Shown piece after piece: positions 31,266 to 38,556 of a stretch of DNA of 64,000 nt (its first letter is position 1; every line of letters begins with the position of its first letter). Source of the DNA: Ancylothrix sp. D3o (GTDB lineage: Bacteria > Cyanobacteriota > Cyanobacteriia > Cyanobacteriales > Oscillatoriaceae); NCBI RefSeq assembly GCF_025370775.1, contig NZ_JAMXEX010000017.1, forward strand, positions 1-64,000. Direction: 5' to 3'. The notes beneath the pieces are model-generated. The model did not search any database and was not told where the DNA came from. It worked only from the letters and a program-made list of their open reading frames with translations. The position numbers and the translations under genes are program-made.

Positions 31266-34241
31266 CTAGGCGGTAGGATGACAACCGTTGATGATAAAAG
31301 CTGCCCAATAATAGGGGTTTGCGTAAGGTTGAATGTTTGCCGGTTGTTTGCTAGTTCTATTTATAGCATCTTCTACGGCTTTCTGAGTACGGTAGGGTTC
31401 GGTTTTTAATTCGGTTTCTAGGCTTTGATAAAATTGGTGGATGTCTTGCCAAGTTTGATTTTGCAGCCAGGTTTTTGCTTGGGCTAAGGCGATGGTTTCG
31501 GGTTGGGTTTCCCGCAGTTCATAAAATTTAACCATCATTAGCATTGAGGCTTCTTCGGGGACTCGCCAAAGGGTGGTGAGAATGTAGGGGATGCGGTGTT
31601 TTAAAAAGGCGCTGACTAAGCCTACATAGTCAATTTTAATTTCTTCTTTGGTGATGGCGGTTTCGCAGGCGGAAAGGGTAACAAGATGGGTGGTTTCTAG
31701 GGGAATTTTGCTGATTTGTTCCAGGGTGAGTTCGTCGTTTTCTGCGAGATATAAGCAGGATTTTTTGGGTTGATAAAAGTCGTGTCCTGCGTGGCAAGTG
31801 AAGTGTAAAATATCGTGGTTTTTTTGCAGTTCTGGGATGATGTTATTTGCGGTGGCATTGGCTTCGGAAATGCGTTTTGAGGTGGGAAATTTTCGGCAAA
31901 TGCTTGCGGACTCAATGGGGGCAAAACGGAGGTCTTTTGTGGGGTTTTCTATACAGAGGATATGGTTGGGGTTTGGGTTGGGGGTGCGGAGGTTTTTGCC
32001 GGTTTGGAGGCTGGGAAGTCGGGTAAGGTGGTAGGGGGTGGGAAAGAGAGTTTCTAGGGGGAGGTTGTGTAAGTCTCGGTGGGGAATGAGGATGAGGTTG
32101 GAGATGTTTTGTAGGTGGTTGAGGAGGGTGGGGATGTTGAGGAGGTTGGCGAGTTGGCTGATTTTTTCTGGCATTTGTTGTCGCCAGGGATGGTTTTTGT
32201 TTTCTTCTTCGGTTGTGTCTTGTTGTTTAGTTTTGGGTAGGTTGCAATAGTTTTGATATTCGGTTTTCCAGTTTTTTATCCAGGTTTCGAGGGTGTCAAT
32301 TTCTGGGGTTGTTTCTAATAGGATGGGTTCGGGTTGGTTGGCTTTGAGGATAAAGGTGGTGAGGCTGTATTGGCTTTGGTGCCAATAGATAATGGCGGTG
32401 GTTTCTGTCAGCATTTGCTGCATTTGTTGCCATGTGGGACTGAGGGTGGTTTCTTGGTAGGTGTCGAGTATCCAAGTCAGGTAAATATTTTTGTCGGTTT
32501 CGGCGGTTTGGATGGCTTCGATGGGGAGGTTTTTTTGGATGAGAATATCAACGCGGAGTTGACGTATTGACCAGAATTTTTCGTAGAGTTGTTGTTTTTT
32601 GTAGGAGGAAATTGGTTGATTGAGTAAGGTTTGCAAAACTTGTAGTCCTTGGAGTTGGTATTTTTCGGCTTGGGTGGTTTCTTGGAGTTGCAATAAGAGG
32701 GGAATTAATTCTTGGAGGACTTTTAAATGTTCTTCGGGATAGCCGGTTTCTGTAAGGGTTTGTAAGGCAGTTTCATAACTGTTTTTGGCTTGATGAATGT
32801 AGGTTTTTTGTTGCAGTTCGCGTCCCCGATTAAATTGAGCAATACCCATTGCGTAATGTAGCATTCCCCAGCCGAGGGGGTGGGTGTCTTGGGGACAGTT
32901 TTTTATGCCTTGTTGATAGTTGGCTATTTCTCCCTCATAGCCGGCTTTGTTGAGGTGGGAGTAATGGGTATAAAAGAGTGCGTTTGATCCAATATTTGTG
33001 GTGAAAGTTAATAGGGTTTCTCGGTTTATAAGGCCGACAACTTGACCTCGCATTAGCCAGGCTTCGTGAAAGTCAGGTTGAATAGCAATGGCTTGGTTAA
33101 AAGAGTCGATGGCTTCTTCATACCGGCCTAATTTTGCTTGCGAAACACCCCGGTTATTAAAGGGTTGGTGAAAGTCAGGTTGAATAGCAATGGCTTGGTT
33201 AAAAGAGTCGATGGCTTCTTCATACCGGCCTAAATTATTTTGCAAATTACCCCGGTTATTAAAGGCTTCGTGTTTGTCAGGTTGAATAGCAATGGCTTGG
33301 TTATAAGAGTCGATGGCTTCTTCATATCGGCCTAAATTATTTTGCGAAATACCCCGGTTATAAAAGGCTTCGTGTTTGTCAGGTTTAATAGTAATGGCTT
33401 GGTTAAAAGAGTCGATGGCTTCTTCATACCGGCCTAATTTTGCTTGCGAAACACCCCGGTTATAAAAGGCTTCGTGAAAGTCAGGTTGAATAGCAATGGC
33501 TTGGTTATAAGAGTCGATGGCTTCTTCATACCGGCCTAAATTAGCTTGCAAAATAGCCCGGTTATAAAAGGCTTCGTGATCGTCAGGTTGAATAGCAATG
33601 GCTTGGTTTAAAGACTCGATGGCTTCTTCATATCGGCCTAACTTATCTTGCGAAACAGCCCGCAAAGAAAAGGCTAAGTAATTGTCAGGTTGAATAGCAA
33701 TGGCTTGGTTTAAAGACTCGATGGCTTCTTCATACTCTCCCCGCCTAAATTCATCATAACCTCGCACTAACCACGCTTTAACCTCAGCATTTTTTCCGCC
33801 AGTTTCTAACCCATTTCCTCTAAATTCTGCATCAATCACCGGCCACTCTTCCTCCGGCGGCGGGGGTAATTGTCCCGTAATTTTCTGGCCAATTTTTAGG
33901 GCAATTTGTCCAATTTCATCATCACAAAGATTGCCAAATTTTAGCAACCGGCCCGCAATTTCTGCATGATTTTCTGGGGTTTCTAATAATCTTTCGCCAA
34001 AGCGTTGTAACCAGGCGGTTAAATGTTGTTTGTTGACGGTTGTTAAATAGGCTTTAATATACCCGCGTCCCATTCCTCGGTTTACGCCGTCGAGTGTTTC
34101 TAAAAATTGGGTTTCGTATTCGATGTCGGTGAGGGGTGGTAGTTCGGTTTTGGGTTTGGCTGGGGGTGGCGGTGGGGTTTGGTTTTTGCCGAAAAGGTTG
34201 CGGATGAATGTGAGGATTTTTTGCCAAATTTTGCGAAACAT
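31266..34241 (-). CDS. TPR-CHAT caspase-like protease
   Basis: 991 residues. In order: a basic amphipathic N-terminus (MFRKIWQKILTFIRNLFGK), a Pro linker, a ~90-residue domain shared with the TPR protein at 27309, seven nearly identical TPRs (~150-390, unit HEAFYNRGVSQAKLGRYEEA), a degenerate helical repeat region (~400-620), and a C-terminal CHAT domain (~670-990). The Cys-His dyad is present: His817 in HFTCHAGHD and Cys859 in VTLSACETAI. CHAT proteins are separase/caspase-like proteases; TPR-CHAT members act in conflict systems (e.g. Csx29 of Craspase). It is the first gene of a three-gene operon. The TPR array probably senses a trigger or holds a partner. Confidence 0.92.
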   Translation of the reverse strand: MFRKIWQKILTFIRNLFGKNQTPPPPPAKPKTELPPLTDIEYETQFLETLDGVNRGMGRGYIKAYLTTVNKQHLTAWLQRFGERLLETPENHAEIAGRLLKFGNLCDDEIGQIALKIGQKITGQLPPPPEEEWPVIDAEFRGNGLETGGKNAEVKAWLVRGYDEFRRGEYEEAIESLNQAIAIQPDNYLAFSLRAVSQDKLGRYEEAIESLNQAIAIQPDDHEAFYNRAILQANLGRYEEAIDSYNQAIAIQPDFHEAFYNRGVSQAKLGRYEEAIDSFNQAITIKPDKHEAFYNRGISQNNLGRYEEAIDSYNQAIAIQPDKHEAFNNRGNLQNNLGRYEEAIDSFNQAIAIQPDFHQPFNNRGVSQAKLGRYEEAIDSFNQAIAIQPDFHEAWLMRGQVVGLINRETLLTFTTNIGSNALFYTHYSHLNKAGYEGEIANYQQGIKNCPQDTHPLGWGMLHYAMGIAQFNRGRELQQKTYIHQAKNSYETALQTLTETGYPEEHLKVLQELIPLLLQLQETTQAEKYQLQGLQVLQTLLNQPISSYKKQQLYEKFWSIRQLRVDILIQKNLPIEAIQTAETDKNIYLTWILDTYQETTLSPTWQQMQQMLTETTAIIYWHQSQYSLTTFILKANQPEPILLETTPEIDTLETWIKNWKTEYQNYCNLPKTKQQDTTEEENKNHPWRQQMPEKISQLANLLNIPTLLNHLQNISNLILIPHRDLHNLPLETLFPTPYHLTRLPSLQTGKNLRTPNPNPNHILCIENPTKDLRFAPIESASICRKFPTSKRISEANATANNIIPELQKNHDILHFTCHAGHDFYQPKKSCLYLAENDELTLEQISKIPLETTHLVTLSACETAITKEEIKIDYVGLVSAFLKHRIPYILTTLWRVPEEASMLMMVKFYELRETQPETIALAQAKTWLQNQTWQDIHQFYQSLETELKTEPYRTQKAVEDAINRTSKQPANIQPYANPYYWAAFIINGCHPTA
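33060..33750. repeat. 102-bp coding repeats (TPR array of the CHAT protein)
   Basis: About seven 102-bp units (34 codons) stand in tandem. Blocks such as AGGTTGAATAGCAATGGCTT and GGCTTCTTCATA recur almost unchanged in each. Units differ by only a few bases, which points to recent amplification or gene conversion. Confidence 0.85.
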
Positions 34242-34279
34242 TGCGGGGGTTTGGGGGGTGGTTTTTTGGATGATTATAG

Positions 34280-34456
34280 CACCGATTAAAATCGGTGATT
34301 ACATGAAGAAAACCCCTCCGGGGTTAGGAGGGTTGCCGGTTTTGTGTGGGGTTGGGATGGTTGGGGTTTTTTGTTAAAGTTTCATAACCCCCGGAGTTTC
34401 GACAAGCTCAACTACCAAGGGGGTTTATTTCGTGTAGACGCCGGTTTTAACCGGTG
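34280..34456. repeat. cluster of short intergenic hairpins
   Basis: Within 180 bases upstream of the CHAT gene lie ACCGAT-TAAA-ATCGGT (34281-34296), AACCCC-TCC-GGGGTT (about 34311-34325), CCCCC...GGGGG around 34388-34425 and GCCGGTT-TT-AACCGGT (about 34441-34455). The region has no gene of its own. It must also hold the CHAT promoter. Confidence 0.6.
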
Positions 34457-34474
34457 ACGGCGGGGGTTAAGAAT

Positions 34475-34592
34475 GCCGGTGGTTGTGGGTGCCGGTGGTT
34501 GTGGATGCCGGTGGTTGTGGGTGCCGGTGGTTGTCGGTGCCGGTGGTTGTGGGTGCCGGTGGTTGTGGGTGCCGGTGGTTGTCGGTGCCGGC
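34475..34592. repeat. 16-bp tandem repeat, about eight copies
   Basis: GCCGGT recurs at exactly 16-base spacing (34475, 34491, 34507, 34523, 34539, 34555, 34571, 34587) within the unit GCCGGTGGTTGTGGGT and close variants. Since 16 is not a multiple of three, the frame rotates and gives a 16-residue protein repeat. It runs straight into the pentapeptide gene. Confidence 0.95.
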
Positions 34593-34998
34593 ATTGGCAG
34601 AAAATCCTGCTGATGTCAAAAGGTTGCTAGAAACGAATCTTTGCGCTGGGTGTAATTTGGCCGGTGCTAATTTGAAAGGCACTCATATTATTGGGGCTGA
34701 TCTGCGGGGTGCAAATTTGGCAGGGGCTAATCTGGAATCTGCAAATTTAGAAGGTGCGGATCTGCGCGGGGCTAATTTAGAGAGCGCAAATTTACGCAAT
34801 AGTTATTTAAATAGTGCAGAATTGACGAATGCAAATTTAGCATTTAGTTTGTTAAGTGGCGCAGATTTACGCGGAGCAAGTTTGGTAAATGCTAATTTGT
34901 TGCGAGCAGATTTACGGGGGGCGGATGTGGTGCGAGAAACGTTGGCTGGGGCAAATTTGGAGCGGACTATGTTGCCGACGTCTGTGCGTTTGCAATAG
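34483..34998 (+). CDS. pentapeptide-repeat protein with repeat-derived N-terminus
   Basis: The conserved part begins at VPALAENPADVKRLLETN, which looks like the end of a signal peptide (ALA) and the mature start of a common cyanobacterial secreted pentapeptide protein with a Cys pair (LCAGCNL). About 20 A(D/N)Lxx repeats follow, forming a right-handed beta helix (GADLRGANLAGANLESANLE). Upstream of ALA no normal signal peptide exists; the frame instead runs through the 16-bp repeat (VPVVVDAGGCGCRWLS), with only GTG or TTG as starts. The true start is uncertain. Either the export signal was overwritten and the gene is dying, or a repeat-encoded hydrophobic leader replaced it. Confidence 0.75.
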   Translation: MWVPVVVDAGGCGCRWLSVPVVVGAGGCGCRWLSVPALAENPADVKRLLETNLCAGCNLAGANLKGTHIIGADLRGANLAGANLESANLEGADLRGANLESANLRNSYLNSAELTNANLAFSLLSGADLRGASLVNANLLRADLRGADVVRETLAGANLERTMLPTSVRLQ

Positions 34999-35129
34999 GG
35001 CTTTAGGGTTTGGGTTTTTTCTGCTTTTTCTAATTTTTGCCTGAAGCTTAGATATTTTTTAATGGGAGTTTTTTAGCAATTTTAATATTAAAAAATAGGT
35101 TGGGTATTTCAGGACAAAAGGAGAGGTTA

Positions 35130-35189
35130 GAAACGGGGTTTTTCATGGCTAAATCCTATTGGGCGGTAATAGGGAAAAACCCGGTTTCT
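35130..35189. repeat. long inverted repeat of the AACCCGGTTTC family
   Basis: AGAAACGGGGTTTTTC (from 35130) pairs with GAAAAACCCGGTTTCT (ending about 35189), with one mismatch and a ~28-base loop. It lies between the pentapeptide gene and the minus-strand DUF2442 gene, and may terminate both. Confidence 0.6.
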
Positions 35190-35213
35190 GGTCTCATAAT
35201 CTTTCTTGTTAGA

Positions 35214-35657
35214 TTACATGAGCATTTTTTTAGGTCTTCCCCCTTTTTTACCATTTTCCCGCGCCGCCTTTGCTTTAGCAGGAGAAGTTATTTCTCCTCC
35301 CTTTTTCCCTAGCTCACTCATCCAAACTTTTGTTCCAAAAATGCCGGCTACCAATTCAGGAATACCGAAATCAACATCTAAACTTTCCCAGTGAATGCTA
35401 CTCCCAGAAGCCGATATCCAAATATCAGCTAATTGCTCAGGAGTCGCATCTCTTAAACCCTGTCCAAGTCGAGGTGGAAAGCTGAAAATAGCTCCATTTT
35501 TTAGGCGAATAACGATTAAATCATTCGCCACATCATAACCGGCAGACTCGGCGCGAATTTCCGTAGCATCGACTTCTTTGCCGGCTTTTTTAGCTCTAGC
35601 AATTTCTGAAGCTAAATTTTCCTCAGTAAACTCAAATTCCCAGTTAGGATGTGCCAT
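35214..35657 (-). CDS. DUF2442 protein
   Basis: 147 residues. The core DVANDLIVIRLKNGAIFSFPPRLGQGLRDAT and HWESLDVDFGIPELVAGIFG is the DUF2442 fold. N-terminal charged helix, C-terminal basic tail (AARENGKKGGRPKKMLM) that looks nucleic-acid binding. Its start overlaps the end of the DUF4160 gene by 14 bases, so the two are translationally coupled. DUF4160-DUF2442 pairs are common and mobile in bacteria and look like toxin-antitoxin modules, though I know of no firm activity for this one. Confidence 0.82.
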   Translation of the reverse strand: MAHPNWEFEFTEENLASEIARAKKAGKEVDATEIRAESAGYDVANDLIVIRLKNGAIFSFPPRLGQGLRDATPEQLADIWISASGSSIHWESLDVDFGIPELVAGIFGTKVWMSELGKKGGEITSPAKAKAARENGKKGGRPKKMLM

Positions 35658-35922
35658 GTATTTTTTGCCATTTCCTCAATAAAGTTTCTCGATGTGCCGT
35701 TACTAACTTGAGTGCCGCCGGTATGATATGTTTATTTTCCATATCGTCCCTGTCATTCACTACAGAAGGTATTTCCATTTGATTGCCGATATTTATCTTC
35801 ACCTCCTTTTGATTGCTATCATTTTTCCTACCTTTAAAAACATGAACATGAGCCGGTACATGGTCATTTGTGTAAATATATACAAAAAGATTGTTTTCCA
35901 AATCTTCGAGAACTTTGGGCAT
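35644..35922 (-). CDS. DUF4160 protein
   Basis: 92 residues. NNLFVYIYTNDHVPAHVHVFKG is the stereotyped start of DUF4160 (H-x-PAHVHV), followed by KEVKINIG and a C-terminal helix (AALKLVTAHRETLLRKWQKIH). It is the first gene of a two-gene unit with DUF2442. The His-rich motif could bind metal. Toxin-antitoxin function is inferred from gene pairing only. Confidence 0.82.
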   Translation of the reverse strand: MPKVLEDLENNLFVYIYTNDHVPAHVHVFKGRKNDSNQKEVKINIGNQMEIPSVVNDRDDMENKHIIPAALKLVTAHRETLLRKWQKIHGTS

Positions 35923-35989
35923 ATTTGTTAGGTTTTAATTATAGGGCTTTATATATAAAAATAAAAAAAACGGCAAATTTTTAAGAGAT

Positions 35990-36076
35990 TTATCTAGTAG
36001 TAGGGCGATAAATCGCTTTACGCCGGCTCCTCTTACGGGCCAGCGAATTTCGCAAAACCTTTTTGAATCGCACCAT
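35990..36076 (-). CDS. putative 28-residue Arg/Lys-rich micro-protein
   Basis: ATG at 36074-36076 opens 28 codons ending with TAA at 35990-35992: MVRFKKVLRNSLARKRSRRK then AIYRPTTR. Twelve of the 28 residues are Arg or Lys, in a pattern resembling small ribosome-associated proteins. No clear ribosome-binding site is seen. It is not a family I can name. Chance ORFs this short are frequent, but such basic bias on this strand is unusual. Confidence 0.35.
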   Translation of the reverse strand: MVRFKKVLRNSLARKRSRRKAIYRPTTR

Positions 36077-36396
36077 AGTGTCTATTCGGTTACTGCCGAT
36101 TAATATTTTTACTTCTTTTAGTCTAACCCAAGCGTTGGGTTTTGTCAACAGTTTTTTGAGGCCGGTGGACTAAGGGGGCGAGGTGGTTTGCGATGTTTAC
36201 CTGTAGAGGGTGCTCTGGATAGGTGGCCGGTTTGTAACAAATCCGGTCGGGGGGATTGGACAATAAAGACTACCCTAATTTAGTGAAATGCAAGCATGAC
36301 AAAGACTCGCTGAAGTCAGAGGTTGTTAGGGAGTAATAGGGAGTAATTTGTTTAAAAAACTCTCGCAATTTATTTGACTAATCCTTCTAGGTTATA
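36077..36396. other. intergenic region before cdd
   Basis: No gene seen. It holds an AACCCA/TGGGTT hairpin with T-run (36125-36143). At about 36.36 kb the plus strand changes abruptly from G/T-rich to C/A-rich, and GGGAGTAATAGGGAGTAAT (about 36330-36348) is a 9-base direct repeat. Confidence 0.5.
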
Positions 36397-36810
36397 TCAA
36401 CACCCATCCCTCAACTCAAACCCAGCCGGCAAAAACTCAGAAACCAACCGTTCCTCAACCCCATCTTTCCCCAAAAAAAACACCACAGCATCCTTACCAA
36501 ACTCAAACAAAACCTGCCGGCAAGCCCCACAAGGAGAACAAGCAACCCCCCGCTCATTAACAACAGCAACCCCCCGCAAACGTAACCCCTCACCCTCAAC
36601 AGCAACCCCAGCACAAATAGCAGCACGTTCCGCACAAATAGTCAACCCATAAGAAGCATTCTCAACATTACAACCCACAAAAAAATTACCAGCCTCAGTC
36701 AAAATAGCAGCCCCCACCCGAAACCCAGAATACCGAGCATAAGCCTTACCCAAAACATCCCTAGCCAACCCCAACAAAACCTCACGCTCACCATCCGAAA
36801 CACCACTCAT
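36397..36810 (-). CDS. cdd: cytidine deaminase
   Basis: 137 residues, the tetrameric short form. It deaminates cytidine and deoxycytidine in pyrimidine salvage. YSGFRVGAAILTEAGNFFVGCNVENASYGLTICAERAA carries the CAE motif (zinc Cys and proton-shuttle Glu), and SPCGACRQVLFEF carries the PCxxC zinc pair. The start MSGVSDGEREVLLGLA is acceptable. The coding sequence lies opposite a C/A-rich plus strand. It is alone, 62 bp upstream of the CNNM-type gene. Confidence 0.93.
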   Translation of the reverse strand: MSGVSDGEREVLLGLARDVLGKAYARYSGFRVGAAILTEAGNFFVGCNVENASYGLTICAERAAICAGVAVEGEGLRLRGVAVVNERGVACSPCGACRQVLFEFGKDAVVFFLGKDGVEERLVSEFLPAGFELRDGC

Positions 36811-36834
36811 AAACCCATCCTATTCATCTGTGGA

Positions 36835-36851
36835 GCAGGCATCTTGCCTGC
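36835..36851. repeat. GCAGGC-ATCTT-GCCTGC hairpin
   Basis: A perfect 6-bp stem between cdd and the following gene; same family as 5371 and 28534. Confidence 0.75.
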
Positions 36852-36872
36852 TTTATATCTGCGGTTAAAAAA

Positions 36873-38198
36873 TCACTCACCCTTAACATCCTCAACAGAA
36901 TCATCAGGCAACCGGCTAACCATCACCTTATCCACCCGATTACCATCCATATCCATCACCTCCAACCGTAACCCATTCCACTCAAAATTATCAGCAGCAG
37001 TAGGAATTCTACCCAACTGCGTAATCACAAAACCACCCATCGTATTATAATTCCGCTCGTGTGCCTCACCAATTTTTGACCTATCAAACAACTCAAAAAA
37101 ATCCTCAACCGGCAACATCCCATCAAGCAACCAAGAACCATCATCCCGCTGAACAGCCATCGGTTCCTCCGGCTCATAAATCGAAGGAATATCCCCCACC
37201 AACTCAATCAAAATATCATTAACCGTAACCAAACCTTGAATTACCCCATACTCATCAACCACCAAAACAATATGCGTACTCGACTGCTTAAAAGACTCCA
37301 AAACCTTCAAACCCCGCGTACTTTCTGGCACAAACAAAGGCCGACGCAAAAGAGTAGTTAAATCCAAAGAATCCCCAGACAAAGCCCGCGATAACAAATC
37401 CGTCACCTGCACCACACCCAAAACATTATCCAACTCACCCTGACAAACCAGCAAACGCGAATGAGCACTCGTAATCATCTTTTGCCGGTTTGCTTCCGCC
37501 GAATCCTCCAAATCTAACCAGACAATTTCCGGGCGGGGCGTCATCAAAGCACTCACCGGCCTATCACCCAAACGCAACACCCGCTCAAACATATCCTGTT
37601 CCGCCTCCTCAAAGGTACCCGCCTCCGTACCTTGCTCAATCAAAACCTTAATTTCCTCCTCAGTAACCTGCGGTTCCGTAGAAGGTTTAATCCCCATCAA
37701 CTTCACCACCACATCCGTCGAATAACCCAAAAATTTCACCACCGGCGAAGTAATTTTTGCCAACATTCGCATCGGGAAAGCCACCACAGAAGCAATCGGT
37801 TCAGCATTATTCAAAGCCAAACGTTTTGGCACCAACTCCCCAACAATCAACGTTAAATAAGTAATCAATAAAACCGCAATAATCGTCGCAATTGTCTCAC
37901 TATACTTTTCCAGAGCCGGAATCCGCTTCAACACCGGCAAAACCATTTTTGAAAACGTCGATTCCCCAAACGCACCCGACAAAATCGCCAACAAAGTAAT
38001 CCCGACCTGAACCGTCGGCAAAAACATATTCGGAGCATTGGCCAACTCCAAAGCCCAACGAGCCTTTCTATCCCCTTGATTCGCCAATTGTTGTAGGCGG
38101 GCCTTCCGCGCCGAAACAATCGCCATCTCGGACATCACAAACACACCATTTGCCAAAATCAGCAGAAAAACTATTAAAATTTCAACAGGTGGAGACAT
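36873..38198 (-). CDS. CNNM/CorC-type membrane protein (hemolysin-family)
   Basis: 441 residues. DUF21 membrane domain with three to four helices (residues ~1-185; NGVFVMSEMAIVSARKARLQ), then a CBS pair (~205-330; VSALMTPRPEIVWLD, STHIVLVVDEYGVIQGLVT) and a C-terminal CorC_HlyC domain (~350-430; NYNTMGGFVITQLGRIPTA). The family exports or regulates Mg2+ and other divalent ions; the old name hemolysin is misleading. The gene is alone on the minus strand. A stretch of short direct repeats lies just upstream. Confidence 0.9.
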   Translation of the reverse strand: MSPPVEILIVFLLILANGVFVMSEMAIVSARKARLQQLANQGDRKARWALELANAPNMFLPTVQVGITLLAILSGAFGESTFSKMVLPVLKRIPALEKYSETIATIIAVLLITYLTLIVGELVPKRLALNNAEPIASVVAFPMRMLAKITSPVVKFLGYSTDVVVKLMGIKPSTEPQVTEEEIKVLIEQGTEAGTFEEAEQDMFERVLRLGDRPVSALMTPRPEIVWLDLEDSAEANRQKMITSAHSRLLVCQGELDNVLGVVQVTDLLSRALSGDSLDLTTLLRRPLFVPESTRGLKVLESFKQSSTHIVLVVDEYGVIQGLVTVNDILIELVGDIPSIYEPEEPMAVQRDDGSWLLDGMLPVEDFFELFDRSKIGEAHERNYNTMGGFVITQLGRIPTAADNFEWNGLRLEVMDMDGNRVDKVMVSRLPDDSVEDVKGE

Positions 38199-38556
38199 TA
38201 GAAATTAGGAATTAGGAATTAGGAATTTGCCATTTGTCATTTGTCATTTGTCATCTGTCATTTGCCACAGACAAAAAACAGGCAGACCAAAGAAAAAGGA
38301 CAATCGTACAAAGGACAATTGACACTAAATTAACATTTTTTCTCAAAAATTGAATATCTCAACTTATGGCCCCTACCGGCCACAACCACCCAAGAGCAAC
38401 CATGAGTATAATCTAAAAAAAAAGCCCCAAATCAAAGCAGACAAACGAATACAATCTCTCCACCTCATCTAAAAATAAACGCCGATTCAGCAAAATCTAT
38501 GATAAAAGCGTAAATATGGGAGAACCCGCCCCTACATCCAAAATCAACAAAGTCTC
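38199..38556. other. intergenic region with short direct repeats
   Basis: ATTAGGA-type units (GAATTAGGAATTAGGAATT) and then CATTTGT units repeat several times at 38203-38262, a pattern typical of cyanobacterial intergenic heptamer repeats. The rest, up to the mfd start, shows no gene. Promoters for two divergent genes must lie here. Confidence 0.65.

Noticed and set aside
31158-32570. Plus-strand frames within the CHAT and 129-residue genes
   Set aside because: Shadows of the minus-strand genes; no ribosome-binding site or domain.
33060-34592. Repeats considered as a possible CRISPR array
   Set aside because: The 102-bp units are coding and the 16-bp unit has no spacers; neither has repeat-spacer alternation.
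34412-34682. Minus-strand frames of Pro/Thr/His repeats opposite the pentapeptide gene
   Set aside because: They translate the 16-bp repeat; the pentapeptide protein is conserved and reads on the plus strand.
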